The notes under the pieces were generated by a model, which did no database searches, was not told where the DNA came from, and was given only the letters and a program-made list of their open reading frames with translations. From contig NC_017964.1 in assembly GCF_000219915.2 (NCBI RefSeq), positions 806,001-870,000 of the forward strand: DNA of 64,000 nucleotides. Reading direction: 5' to 3'. Both the position numbers and the translations under genes were made by a program. Shown one piece after another: positions 34,656 to 44,462 of this stretch (the first letter of the stretch is position 1; each line of letters starts with the position of its first letter). The stretch comes from Advenella kashmirensis WT001 (GTDB taxonomy: Bacteria; Pseudomonadota; Gammaproteobacteria; Burkholderiales; Burkholderiaceae_B).

Positions 34656-34698
34656 GGTATTGGGTTCCTTAATTGACTGTAAAAACTAGGTATAAACC

Positions 34699-34727
34699 AT
34701 TATAGGGTTAACCCTAGGAATAAGCAA
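34699..34727 (-). promoter_or_regulatory. Promoter with an internal 12-bp palindrome, for the small protein gene
   Basis: On the minus strand, -35 TTGCTT (34722-34727) and a perfect -10 TATAAT (34699-34704) are exactly 17 bases apart. A 12-bp palindrome AGGGTTAACCCT (34704-34715) fills the spacer and touches the -10 box, the position expected of a repressor operator. Confidence 0.6.
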
Positions 34728-34885
34728 GGACAGGAGACCTTTATGTCATGCAGTGCAACAATTCCGTTGTTTTTTCAGCAAAAACAGTCACTTAACAGTA
34801 TTTGCCCTAGTGTGGCAAATGCGAATTGTCGCTCACAAAGAGCCCATTTATTCTGTACGTTTTGTTACATGAAAAAGGTCTCAAG

Positions 34886-35869
34886 GTGAAAGAACGACTG
34901 GACTGCGCCCTTATCAGTATTCCTGGCAGTGAACCGCTGGCAAAAACGCTGCTCAAACACGACCGTTTGCAAGCAGGTCGTTTGCATTTCACTCTGATAG
35001 AACCCACTCCCGGGGCGGAGCACGGCACGCTTCCCTCAGTCTCGTTGTTGCAGGACATGACTTACTCACTACGTCATTTTGATGCCATCTGTCTGCCTGT
35101 CTCGTCGGCCTCGCTGGTCTGGACGCGTTTATTGTTGCAGCAAACCCGTATCGAACAGCATCGTCCTATTTTTGTACTGGGGCTGTCGCTGCGCCCCATT
35201 GGATTGATTGATTTGCTCGAACTCGGCGTTGTTGATTTTGCCTTATGGCCATGCGAGCCAGAAGAAATCCGCGTCAGGCTCCTGCGTGCCTTGCATGAAC
35301 TGCGGAATGTCCCGGCTCGGCTTCCTTCGCTGCTGGGCGACAGCGTTAATACGAAGCAATATGCTGTTCACGATGCGGCAATTTCGCACCAGACCGAATA
35401 TGCCTGCTCTCTGGCGTCGGCTAGCGCTTCATCGGGCTCGCTGCAGCTGAGCACTGAAACAACGGATTTACCGTTGTTGCCCGCGTTCCGGCGGTCTACG
35501 GGGCGTACGCCTGCTGTTGCCATGATGGGCATCAGGTCAGGTGCCCATCATGCTATGTCACCTGTGTCGCTTTTTCGGGGAATTGGCACCGCGCCGCAGG
35601 GGAGCAAGCAGGCTGGCGCCCATCCGGTACACCCGAGCGTGCCCAGGGTCTGCTGTCAGGAAATAGCGCAATTTCCAGAAGGCTTCCAGCAACTGAAGTC
35701 GGTCGTGGTGGCGCAATTTGAACGCACCTATCTTACGCACGCACTGGCGCGCAGCAAGGGTAATATCGCTCTGGCCGCCCGCAATTCCCATAAACACCGT
35801 CGGGCGTTCTGGGCGCTCATGCGCAAGCACCAGATCAGTGCAGAACCGTTTCGCGACAATGGTTTTTGA
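34886..35869 (+). CDS. Regulator with degenerate receiver-like N-terminus and Fis-type HTH
   Basis: About 327 residues. The C-terminus (FERTYLTHALARSKGNIALAARNSHKHRRAFWALMRKHQI) is a Fis-type helix-turn-helix like those ending NtrC-family regulators. The N-terminal part (FDAICLPVSSASL, IFVLGLSLRPIGLIDLLELGVVDFALWPCEPEEIRVRLLRAL) has the outline of a receiver domain but lacks a clear phosphoacceptor Asp and the Lys of the active pocket, so it is probably not phosphorylated. A low-complexity linker lies between and there is no AAA+ domain. GTG 34886 is chosen as start because AAGG precedes it; a TTG at 34826 is possible. Targets are unknown. Confidence 0.72.
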   Translation: MKERLDCALISIPGSEPLAKTLLKHDRLQAGRLHFTLIEPTPGAEHGTLPSVSLLQDMTYSLRHFDAICLPVSSASLVWTRLLLQQTRIEQHRPIFVLGLSLRPIGLIDLLELGVVDFALWPCEPEEIRVRLLRALHELRNVPARLPSLLGDSVNTKQYAVHDAAISHQTEYACSLASASASSGSLQLSTETTDLPLLPAFRRSTGRTPAVAMMGIRSGAHHAMSPVSLFRGIGTAPQGSKQAGAHPVHPSVPRVCCQEIAQFPEGFQQLKSVVVAQFERTYLTHALARSKGNIALAARNSHKHRRAFWALMRKHQISAEPFRDNGF

Positions 35870-35995
35870 ACTCCTGTGGCGTCTGGCGGCAACCCGCTTC
35901 ATGGCCGGGTGACGGTCTGCGGCCATTCTTACACCAGGTACGATACAATCTGTCCGGTAAGAAAATCATAGATTTATAGATATTAAAGGTACCCG

Positions 35996-37068
35996 ATGGC
36001 TTTCCCGGTTTTGCAGAACGATGTTTTCCTGCGCGCACTGCAGCGCCAGCATGTCCCCTATACGCCTGTATGGTTGATGCGTCAGGCTGGGCGATATCTG
36101 ACCGAATATAACGAGACCCGCGCCCGGGCGGGGTCCTTTCTGGGGTTGGCCAAAAATCCCGATTTTGCCACAGAAGTTACTTTGCAGCCTTTGGACCGTT
36201 TTCCCCTGGATGCGGCCATACTATTTTCCGATATTCTCATGTTGCCCGACGCCATGGGTCTCGGGCTGAATTTTGTGGCCGGTGAAGGCCCGCAATTTGC
36301 CCGTCCCGTGCGCACGCAGCAGGATGTCGAGCAGCTTGCCGTTCCCGATATGAATCAGTTGCGTTACGTGTTTGATGCCGTCAGCCAGATCCGCCAGTCG
36401 CTCAATGGGCGCGTGCCCTCATCGGCTTTGCCGGCAGCCCATGGACTGTGACCTGTTATATGGTAGAAGGGCGGGGCTCGTCAGATTATCGTCAAATTAA
36501 AACCATGATGTATGCGCAGCCAGCGATGCTGCATCGTATTCTGGAAGTCACCGCACAGGCCACTGCACAGTATTTGAACGAGCAAATCCGCGCGGGTGCC
36601 CAGGCCGTCATGATTTTTGACAGTTGGGGCGGTGTGCTGGCCGACGGCCTGTATCAGCAATTTTCGCTTGCATACATCACCAAGGTAATCAGCCAGCTGG
36701 AGCGCAATCATAATGGCGTTGCGGTGCCGGTCATTTCGTTTACCAAGGGTGGCGGATTGTGGCTGGAAGACATCATCAACAGTGGCTGCGATGCGATAGG
36801 ACTTGACTGGACCGTCAACCTGAAACAGGCCCGCGAGCGGGTAGGGGATCGTGTTGCATTGCAAGGAAATATAGACCCCATGGCATTGTTCGGAACAGAA
36901 GACGCCATTCGACAGGAAGTGCGCCGCGTCATAGATGACTTCGGGCCAGTTACAAATGGGGGCCATGTATTCAATCTTGGTCACGGAATATCACAATTTA
37001 CGCCGCCCCAGAATGTATCAATTCTGGTTGATGAAGTGCACAGCTATAGCGCAAGTAAACATGGTTGA
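35996..37068 (+). CDS. hemE: Uroporphyrinogen decarboxylase (one frameshift)
   Basis: Decarboxylates uroporphyrinogen III to coproporphyrinogen III in haem synthesis. The signature [16 protein letters not shown] near the start and [17 protein letters not shown] in the middle are characteristic; the catalytic Asp lies in [11 protein letters not shown]. The frame breaks at about 36416-36418, where GTGCCCTC should be GTGCCCCTC, restoring [16 protein letters not shown]. Repaired length is about 357 residues, normal for HemE. AAAGGT precedes ATG 35996. The gene is essential for haem, so a sequencing error is likely. Confidence 0.93.
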
Positions 37069-37249
37069 TGTCAAGTTGTACACAGATGTCAAGCAGCTGT
37101 TGTTTTTAGGCAAATGGTGTGTAGCACAATGAACTTGTGTTTTAAGTTATTGAATTTTAAGAAATTAGTTTATGAAGTTTCCGGTATGAAAAATATTTGA
37201 TCCTTCAATTCATTTCAATAGTTTTTTTGTAATATAGTTTTCCCCAAAG

Positions 37250-37258
37250 TTATCCACA
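37250..37258 (+). promoter_or_regulatory. Perfect DnaA box between hemE and priA
   Basis: TTATCCACA at 37250-37258 is the exact consensus DnaA-binding 9-mer. It sits in a 347-bp gene-free, A/T-rich spacer (37069-37415) with T-rich tracts just upstream. A weaker candidate is TTGTACACA at about 37076. No dnaA, dnaN or parAB gene is in the window. Confidence 0.6.
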
Positions 37259-37332
37259 GGCAGAGTCATATATTTAATAAGTGGTTTCGGGCACATGCTT
37301 TAACGCTGAAACTTGCGAAACTACTTTAAGTG

Positions 37333-37390
37333 TTGACATGGATATGTAACTTAAAGGTAATACTCAAACAGATGGCTTTGGTGCCATCTG
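37333..37390 (+). promoter_or_regulatory. Candidate priA promoter and leader hairpin
   Basis: A perfect -35 box TTGACA (37333-37338) is followed after 18-19 bases by GTAATA/TAATAC as a -10 candidate. Just downstream, CAGATGGC (37369-37376) and GCCATCTG (37383-37390) form a perfect 8-bp hairpin followed 8 bases later by a T run, 25 bp before the priA start. The hairpin could instead be the terminator of hemE transcripts. Confidence 0.45.
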
Positions 37391-37415
37391 TCTTCACATT
37401 TTTCAGGAATTAAGC

Positions 37416-39467
37416 GTGCAAGTCAGCTGGGTCCGTGTCGTGTTGGATATTCCCCGACAGGAGGCATTCGACTATCGATGCGAGCATCCGGTGCAAAAAG
37501 GGCAACGCGTCATTGTGCCCTTTGGCTCGCGACAGCTTATCGGCGTGGTCATCGAATTATTGCCAGCACCCGCGTTCGATCCGGAGCAAATCCGCGATGT
37601 GGAGCAGGTGCTGGATGATCTCCCCGCGCTCTCTGCTTCCTGGCTGGCCCTGGCCCAATTTGCGTCGCGTTATTATCAACGCTCCTTGGGTGAGGTCATT
37701 CTGCCGGTATTGCCCAACGGATTGAGAAAACCGACTGCCTATCTGGGTAAACGATCCGCCGGCGGCCCGGTAGCCCGAGCCGATCGTAAAAAACGCGGCA
37801 CGGTCGCTCCGGCGCTGGCCTCTCCAATCGTATTGAATGCCCAGCAGCAACATGCCGTGCAGAAAATATCCCAGTCAGACGGCTATGCTGCCTATTTGCT
37901 GCATGGGGTGACTGGAAGCGGCAAAACAGAAGTGTATCTGCACGCGGCGCTCACTTTCTTGCAGCGAGGGCAGCAGATATTGATGCTGGTCCCGGAAATT
38001 AACCTGACGCCACAGCTGGAGACGGCTGTACGGGCGCGTTTTGCAGATATCGTGGCACCCGATGAAATTGCCGTATTTCACAGCGGGCTGGCCGATGGCG
38101 AGCGCATCAAGGCCTGGGCAGACGCCCAGCGCGGCAAACTCAAGGTGCTGCTGGGCACCCGCATGGCCATTTTTGCGCCGCTGGACAATCCCGGCCTGAT
38201 TATTGTCGATGAGGAACATGATGCTTCATACAAGCAGCAAGAGGGCTTGCGATATTCGGCGCGCGATCTGGCGGTGTGGCGCGCACATCACGCCGGTATT
38301 CCGCTGGTGCTGGGATCGGCTACGCCCTCGCTGGAGACCTGGCATCACGCACTCAGTGGCCGCTATACCCGATTAACCCTGGAGCAGCGCGCCAGAACCC
38401 GTTTTCTGCCCGATATCCGTCTTGTCGATACCCGGAAGGCTAAACTTAATCAGGGGTTCGAGCCCAGCGTGCTGGAGGCCATCCGCAGCAGGCTTGAGCG
38501 CGGTGAACAGTCCATGGTGTTCCTGAACCGTCGGGGCTATGCCCCTGTCATGCATTGCGCCGCTTGCGGCTGGGTCAGCCAGTGCCCGCGCTGTTCGGTG
38601 CATACGGTATTGCATCGCACCCCTGGCAGCGGCTATCAATTGCAATGTCACCACTGCGGTTTCCACAGTCGTGTTCCGTCCATCTGCCCCGATTGCGGCA
38701 ACCAGGATTTGCAGCCTCTGGGGCGCGGGACCCAACGGGTTGAAGAGTTTCTGCAGGAAGCGTTTCCCGCAGCGCGCATCCAGCGCATTGATGCAGACAG
38801 CACACGCCTCAAGGGCAGTGCCCTGCGGCTATTTGATGAGGTGCATACCGGCAATATTGATATTCTGGTCGGCACGCAAATGGTGGCAAAGGGGCATGAC
38901 TTCAAGCGTCTGGGCCTGGTTGCTGTGCTCAATGCCGACTCCATGCTGTTTTCCGCCGATTTTCGTGCCCCCGAGCGCTTGTTTGCCCAGCTCTTGCAGG
39001 TGGCCGGCCGGGCAGGGCGTCATGCGGAAGGAGGTCAGGTGCTGATTCAAACCGGCTATCCCGACCATACGGTCTATCAGACGTTGCTTAACAACGACTT
39101 CCCAGCGTTTGCCGACGATCTGCTGGCTGAACGCCAGGATACCGGCTTGCCGCCCTTTACCTTTCAGGCCCTCATTACCGCCGAGGCCAAAAGCGTGCAA
39201 CTGGCGCTGGCCTTTCTTGATGAGATCCGGGCGCTCGCAGCTTCGTTCTTATCTGGCGAGGGCGAATCCGAGGTTGTTCGTCTTTATGATCCTGTCCCCT
39301 TGCGGATTCTGCGCGTTGCTCACGTGGAGCGGGCACAGTTGCTGGTCGAATCGGCATCAAGGCCAGCGTTGCAGCGTTTTCTGCAGCAGTGGCTGCCACA
39401 GGTCCAAACAATCGGACAAAAGCAGCGCATGCGTTATTTCATCGAAGTAGACCCACTGGAAATCTAG
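37416..39467 (+). CDS. priA: Primosomal replication restart helicase PriA
   Basis: 3'-5' DNA helicase that reloads the replisome at stalled forks. 683 residues, intact. An N-terminal DNA-binding domain (VRVVLDIPRQEAFDYRCE) precedes the helicase motifs GVTGSGKTEVYLHA (Walker A), IIVDEEHDASYKQQ (DEEH box) and LGSATPSLET. Two zinc sites follow: CAACGWVSQCPRC and CHHCG with CPDCG. Start codon GTG 37416, preceded by CAGGAA. rep follows 3 bp after the stop. Confidence 0.96.
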   Translation: MQVSWVRVVLDIPRQEAFDYRCEHPVQKGQRVIVPFGSRQLIGVVIELLPAPAFDPEQIRDVEQVLDDLPALSASWLALAQFASRYYQRSLGEVILPVLPNGLRKPTAYLGKRSAGGPVARADRKKRGTVAPALASPIVLNAQQQHAVQKISQSDGYAAYLLHGVTGSGKTEVYLHAALTFLQRGQQILMLVPEINLTPQLETAVRARFADIVAPDEIAVFHSGLADGERIKAWADAQRGKLKVLLGTRMAIFAPLDNPGLIIVDEEHDASYKQQEGLRYSARDLAVWRAHHAGIPLVLGSATPSLETWHHALSGRYTRLTLEQRARTRFLPDIRLVDTRKAKLNQGFEPSVLEAIRSRLERGEQSMVFLNRRGYAPVMHCAACGWVSQCPRCSVHTVLHRTPGSGYQLQCHHCGFHSRVPSICPDCGNQDLQPLGRGTQRVEEFLQEAFPAARIQRIDADSTRLKGSALRLFDEVHTGNIDILVGTQMVAKGHDFKRLGLVAVLNADSMLFSADFRAPERLFAQLLQVAGRAGRHAEGGQVLIQTGYPDHTVYQTLLNNDFPAFADDLLAERQDTGLPPFTFQALITAEAKSVQLALAFLDEIRALAASFLSGEGESEVVRLYDPVPLRILRVAHVERAQLLVESASRPALQRFLQQWLPQVQTIGQKQRMRYFIEVDPLEI

Positions 39468-39470
39468 ATA

Positions 39471-41533
39471 ATGAGCAATGCACTGCAATCGATGAACCCC
39501 GCGCAGCGTGAGGCGGTGCTGTACCTGAACGGGCCGTGCCTGGTGCTGGCTGGCGCCGGCAGTGGCAAGACCCGCGTTATTACCCAGAAAATTGCCTATC
39601 TGATCAATGAATGCGGCTATGATGCCCGCGGTATCATAGCCCTGACGTTCACCAACAAGGCGGCGCGCGAAATGGCTGAACGCATTCAGCAAAGCGTGGA
39701 AAAAAAACGCCTCAAAGGGCTGACGATCAGCACTTTTCATGCGCTGGGCGTGCGTTTTTTGCGTGAAGAGGCAGTGCTGGCGGGATTGAAACCTGGTTTT
39801 TCCATCCTGGATTCGACCGATGCGCTGGGCGTGATCCAGGAGCTGCTGGCCACGACGGACAAGGGCCGGTTGCGCAGCGTACAGCAGCAGATATCACTAT
39901 GGAAAAACGCGCTAATTACACCTGACGATTCCGAGAAAATCGCCCAGACTCCTGACGAAATGGACGCTGCCCGCGTATACCGGAGCTACGATGCAACCTT
40001 GCGCGCGTATCAATCGGTGGATTTTGACGATCTGATTGTCATGCCGGCCACGCTGATGAGCACCAATGCTGAGGTGCGCGAGCGCTGGCAGCGGCGCTGT
40101 CGCTACATGCTTCTGGATGAATACCAGGACACCAACGTCTGCCAATACCAGTGGGTGCGATCGCTGACCGGACTACGCGACATGTTTACGGCGGTGGGAG
40201 ACGACGACCAGGCCATTTACGCCTGGCGTGGCGCCACCATCGAAAATCTGGCCAAACTGCCCCAGGATTATCCGGCACTGCGCATTATCAAGCTGGAGCA
40301 AAATTATCGTTCGGTCGCGACCGTGCTGGATGCAGCCAATCAGGTAATCAGCCGCAATCCCAATCTGTTCGGTAAAAAACTCTGGTCTACGCTGGGGCAG
40401 GGCGAACCCATTCAGGTGGTGGTCATGGACAATGAAGAGGCCGAGGCCGAATCGGTGGGCATGCGTATCTCGGCGTCCCGTTTCGAACGCAACGCCCGCT
40501 GGAAGGACTACGCCGTACTGTATCGTGGCAACCACCAGGGTCGACTATTTGAGCAGACATTCCGGGAGTTGCGGATTCCCTACGTGATCGCCGGCGGGCA
40601 GAGTTTTTTCGACAAGGCCGAGGTCCGCGATATCATTGCTTACCTGCGCATTGTCGCCAACGAAGAAGATGATCCCGCATTCATTCGCGCGGTGACCACG
40701 CCCAAGCGTGGCGTGGGACAGGCCAGCCTGACAGCACTGGGAGACACGGCCACGCAGCTTAATTGTTCACTATTCGATGCCGTTCATGATGAACTGGCTG
40801 CGACACGGATTGCGCCGCGCCAGCTTGAGCCTCTGAAGGTTTTCGTTGATTTCATTCGAAATATACAGTGGCGTGCCGGACGCGGCAGGACCGACGGTGG
40901 AGCGGCAACACCGGCCGAAGGCGCAACCGAGCTGCTGGACGAATTGATGAAATACATCGATTACGAGCGCTATTTATATGACACGCAGGAAGAGCGTGCT
41001 GCACAATCGCGCTGGCAGAATGTACTTGAATTGACTAACTGGCTCAAGCGCAAGGCACAGGAAGACGGTTTGACACTTGCGCAATTGGTTCAGCATATTG
41101 CCCTGATTACCATGCTGGAGCGTAGCGAAGACGACGAAGACCCGGATGCTGTTCGGCTGACGACCATCCATGCTTCCAAGGGACTGGAGTATCCCTATGT
41201 GCACATGGTCGGCGTGGAGGAAGGCTATTGCCTCATTTTGGCAAGGACGACGAATATGGCGATGCGAACAAGGACGCCGAGGCGCTGGAAGTGCGCATAC
41301 AGGAAGAGCGTCGCCTCATGTATGTGGGTATTACCCGAGCGCAGTTTCATCTGACATTGACCTGGTGCAAAAAGCGCCGCAAGGCCCGCGAGGATCTGAT
41401 TCGTGAGCCCTCGCGGTTTATCAATGAAATGGGCCTGGAGAACGGCGTCAAAACAGTGGTCGATCCGTTCAGTGGCATGACGCCCAAGGAACGGCTGGTG
41501 CGGCTCAAAGAGATGCTGCAGAAAAAAGGGTAG
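39471..41533 (+). CDS. rep: ATP-dependent DNA helicase Rep, UvrD family (one frameshift)
   Basis: Superfamily 1A 3'-5' helicase that displaces proteins ahead of the replication fork. Motifs in order: Q motif (MNPAQREAV), Walker A LAGAGSGKTRVI, Ia TFTNKAAREMAERI, II LLDEYQDTN, III AVGDDDQAIYAWRGA, IV LEQNYRS, V TIHASKGLEYPYV, VI RRLMYVGITRAQ. The frame breaks at 41223-41225, where GAAGGCTATTG should be GAAGGCCTATTG, restoring VEEGLLPHFGKDDEYG. The same GGCCTATTG to GGCTATTG change is seen in ctpA. It follows priA closely and is probably co-transcribed. Confidence 0.92.
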
Positions 41534-41693
41534 AATGTAAGCCCCAGGCAGCCGGGCCGCTGGCCTGTCTGCTGGGTCACCAAATGACCTGCGCCGTGCA
41601 GGGAGGGTGGCCGATTCTGGTAATTAATCACGTTTGACATGTTGGCCGTTGGCGACCACATAATCTGAAATTTGAATACGGAGAAGCAGGAAA

Positions 41694-42917
41694 ATGACAC
41701 AGCGTATGGCGCCATTGGCGAACATCAGGGTACTTGATTTGACGCGCGTTCTGGCGGGTCCTTGGTGTACTCAGAACCTGGCCGATCTGGGCGCTGATGT
41801 TATCAAGGTGGAACGTCCGGGTACCGGTGACGACACGCGTGGTTGGGGGCCTCCATACCTGAAGGATCAGCAAGGGGCAGACACCAGCGAGGCGGCCTAC
41901 TACCTTTCCGCAAACCGTAATAAACGCTCACTGGCGCTCGATTTCACTACGGACGCGGGGCGCGAGGTTGTTCTGGCGCTGGCGGCCAAAGCCGATATTG
42001 TCGTGGAAAACTACAAAGTGGGTGGTCTGAAAAAATACGGCCTGGACTACGCCAGCCTCAAGCAGATCAATCCGCGACTTATTTATTGCTCCATTACCGG
42101 ATTCGGACAAACGGGACCGTACGCCACTCGCCCGGGCTATGACTATATTATTCAGGGTATGGGTGGTCTGATGAGCATTACCGGAGAACACGACGATCTG
42201 CCCGGTGGTGGTCCCCAGAAGGCCGGCGTAGCGGTGTCGGACCTGATGACAGGCATGTATGCAAGCGTTGCCATTCTGGCTGCATTGAACGAGCGCCACA
42301 GCAGTGGCCTGGGACAATATATTGACATGGCGCTGCTCGATTGCCAGGTGGCAATGCTGGCCAACCAGAATCTCAATTACATGACATCGGGGCAGGTGCC
42401 CAAGCGCGCCGGTAATGCACATCAGAATCTGGTGCCCTACCAGGTGTTCGAGGTCGAAGATGGTCACCTTATCCTGGCGGTAGGTAACGACACACAGTTT
42501 GCCTCGTTCTGCCGCCTGATCAATATGCCGGAGCTGGTTGAAGATGAGCGCTACCGGAAAAATGCCGGCAGGGTTGTCAATCGCGATTCACTCATTCCAT
42601 TGCTGGCGTCCGTCATGAAGACCCGCAGGCGTGATACCTGGCTGGCCGATCTGGAAGCGAGCAATATTCCGGCAGGACCGATCAACACGATTGACCAGGT
42701 TTATGCGGATCCCCAGGTGATCGCACGCCAGATGAAGTTGGAGCTGCCTCACCCGGCAGCGGGAACCACGCCGATGACGGCCAGTCCCATGCGGTTTTCC
42801 GACACCCCCATTCAGTATCGGAATGCACCGCCCATGCTGGGCCAGCATTCCGAAGATATCCTCAGAGAGGAGCTGGGCTGGGGCGACGAGCAGATCGCTG
42901 CATTGCTGGGCAAGTAA
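41694..42917 (+). CDS. CaiB/BaiF family (class III) CoA-transferase
   Basis: Moves CoA between carboxylic acids. 407 residues. Family blocks: IRVLDLTRVLAGPWCTQNLADLGADVIKVERPGTGDDTRGWGPP at the start, NRNKRSLALD, YCSITGFGQTGPYATRPGYDYIIQGMGG (the region holding the catalytic Asp) and AGPINTIDQVYADPQV. The protein looks closest to the glutarate/succinate-CoA transferase group often linked with glutaryl-CoA dehydrogenase, but no such gene is adjacent, so the substrate stays open. Intact; GGAGAAG precedes the ATG. Confidence 0.9.
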   Translation: MTQRMAPLANIRVLDLTRVLAGPWCTQNLADLGADVIKVERPGTGDDTRGWGPPYLKDQQGADTSEAAYYLSANRNKRSLALDFTTDAGREVVLALAAKADIVVENYKVGGLKKYGLDYASLKQINPRLIYCSITGFGQTGPYATRPGYDYIIQGMGGLMSITGEHDDLPGGGPQKAGVAVSDLMTGMYASVAILAALNERHSSGLGQYIDMALLDCQVAMLANQNLNYMTSGQVPKRAGNAHQNLVPYQVFEVEDGHLILAVGNDTQFASFCRLINMPELVEDERYRKNAGRVVNRDSLIPLLASVMKTRRRDTWLADLEASNIPAGPINTIDQVYADPQVIARQMKLELPHPAAGTTPMTASPMRFSDTPIQYRNAPPMLGQHSEDILREELGWGDEQIAALLGK

Positions 42918-43146
42918 ACAACAAGGAAGGTGGCGTTGCACGTCCAGCCGGGTGGTCTTGTGTGGTTGCTGTCGAAAAAAGGCAGTCATCCTGCTGCAAC
43001 AGCGTCGTGCCGATAGCCTGCCTCATTTGGGCAGGATAGTAGGATCACAGGCAACCGGAAATATTTTGAGTTGCAATGTGCACTGGTTTATATCAGTTGG
43101 ATTTTTTGTATCCAGCCTGTCCCTGCCAGTTCACTTTATCCAAAAC

Positions 43147-43177
43147 AAAAAGCCCACTTATACAAAGTGGGCTTTTT
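43147..43177. terminator. Bidirectional rho-independent terminator
   Basis: Perfect 13-bp inverted repeat AAAAAGCCCACTT / AAGTGGGCTTTTT with a 5-base loop, between the converging CoA-transferase and cytochrome c genes. T runs occur on both strands. The 230 bp before it (42918-43146) hold no gene I can support. Confidence 0.92.
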
Positions 43178-43201
43178 AACTTCAAGCGAATACGTTGTGG
43201 A

Positions 43202-44197
43202 TTACTTGACAGACTTGACCATGTAATCAACAGCAGCCTTGACAACCTCATCTGATGCAGAAGACCCGCCTTTAGGAGGCATGGCATTCAAGCCGTTGAT
43301 GGCTGCGTCATACAGCTTGTCCATACCGGTTGCAATACGTGCATCCCAGGCAGCTTTATCGCCCAGTTTTGGCGCACCGGCTACGCCGGCGTCATGACAG
43401 GCGAAACAAATCTGTTTGTACAGCGCTTCTCCTTCAGCCAGCTTGTCATTTGCCGGGGCCGCCGCTGCGGCACCGGCTGCAGCGCCCGCCGCAGCAGCTG
43501 CAGGAGCAGCGCCTTCAGCAGGAGCAGCGCCTTCGGCAGGAGCAGCGCCTTCAGCAGGAGCAGCGCCTTCGGCAGGAGCAGCGCCTTCGGCAGGAGCAGC
43601 GCCTTCGGCAGGAGCAGCACCCTCAGCAGGAGCAGCACCCTCAGCAGAAGCAGCGCCTTCAGGCGAAGCAGGTTCCTTGAATGAGCCGCCAGAGTGGTTG
43701 GCCAGGTATACAACAGCACGTTCCACTTCAAGATCGCTCAGGCTTGGATCGCCGCCTTTCGGAGGCATGCCGTTCAGGCCATTGATGGCCAGTTTGACGA
43801 CTTCAGCCTGACCGGCTTGCAGGCGTGGTGCCCAGGCAGCCTTATCGCCGAATTTAGGTGCACCGGCAACGCCGGTGTCATGACAGCCCATACAGAGGCT
43901 TTTGTATACTTCTTCGCCAGTCTTGATTTTTTTCGGACCTGCGTCGGCAGCGGCAACAATCACGGGAGCGGTGTTGTATTTGGCGACGGGCGCGATACGG
44001 GCGGCAATGGACTCTTCAGTCAATGTATCGCTGCCTGCGCCAGAACTACTGGAAGAGCTGACTACATTGACCAGCAGGATAATGATAAGTACGGGGAGTA
44101 TGAACGCGAGTACGACGACGACAATCAGCTGTTTGGGCGTTTTAATCGGGCTAACATGTTCATCGTGTTCTTCGTGGTGTTCTGTTTGATCGCTCAT
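43202..44197 (-). CDS. Membrane-anchored di-haem cytochrome c (cytochrome c5-like domains)
   Basis: 331 residues. An N-terminal cytoplasmic His/Glu-rich stretch and one membrane anchor (QLIVVVVLAFILPVLIIILLVNVV, about 24-47) lead to two similar cytochrome c domains in the periplasm: CMGCHDTGVAGAPK near residue 104 and CFACHDAGVAGAPK near residue 266. Each is followed by a Met-containing NGMPPKGG or NAMPPKGG that can supply the axial ligand. A low-complexity linker of repeated EGAAPA units joins them. Presumably carries electrons to a terminal oxidase. A terminator lies 25 bp after the stop. Confidence 0.9.
   Translation of the reverse strand: MSDQTEHHEEHDEHVSPIKTPKQLIVVVVLAFILPVLIIILLVNVVSSSSSSGAGSDTLTEESIAARIAPVAKYNTAPVIVAAADAGPKKIKTGEEVYKSLCMGCHDTGVAGAPKFGDKAAWAPRLQAGQAEVVKLAINGLNGMPPKGGDPSLSDLEVERAVVYLANHSGGSFKEPASPEGAASAEGAAPAEGAAPAEGAAPAEGAAPAEGAAPAEGAAPAEGAAPAEGAAPAAAAAGAAAGAAAAAPANDKLAEGEALYKQICFACHDAGVAGAPKLGDKAAWDARIATGMDKLYDAAINGLNAMPPKGGSSASDEVVKAAVDYMVKSVK
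43501..43663 (-). repeat. 18-bp coding minisatellite in the cytochrome c linker
   Basis: About nine tandem copies of an 18-bp unit (plus strand CAGGAGCAGCGCCTTCGG and close variants) encode A-E-G-A-A-P repeats between the two haem domains. Copies differ mainly at a third codon position (TTCAG or TTCGG), and the units toward 43663 are more diverged. Unit length is a multiple of three, so copy-number change lengthens the linker without breaking the frame. Confidence 0.93.
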
Positions 44198-44415
44198 AGA
44201 TACATCCTACAGGTCATTGCAATGTTAAATAATGGAAAAAAAGAAGCCAAATGACTGGCATACTGCCGGACCATGCCCTTTCCCCCGAAAGTGAAATAAT
44301 AAGTAATGTTGGATTATAACGATTGTCACCCTGTTTTGTACGTGAATACGCCCTGCAACAGGTGAAAGTGTCTTATTTTAAACAGAAATTAACTGTGCAA
44401 GTATATCGTCTGGGC

Positions 44416-44445
44416 CTTACAGGAATCTGCACAATAGGGTAAAAT
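44416..44445 (+). promoter_or_regulatory. Promoter of tRNA-Arg
   Basis: CTTACA (44416-44421) and TAAAAT (44440-44445) are 18 bases apart, 17 bp before the tRNA. The rest of the 265-bp gap from the cytochrome gene shows no coding frame. Confidence 0.55.
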
Positions 44446-44462
44446 AGCGGACTTGGTTGAAT

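Noticed and set aside
37069..37415. The hemE-priA spacer as chromosomal origin.
   Set aside because: Only one perfect DnaA box is present and no dnaA, dnaN, parAB or gidA gene is nearby; reported as a DnaA site only.
43501..43663. Short regular repeats that could suggest a CRISPR array.
   Set aside because: The units are contiguous with no spacers and are translated in frame inside the cytochrome gene.
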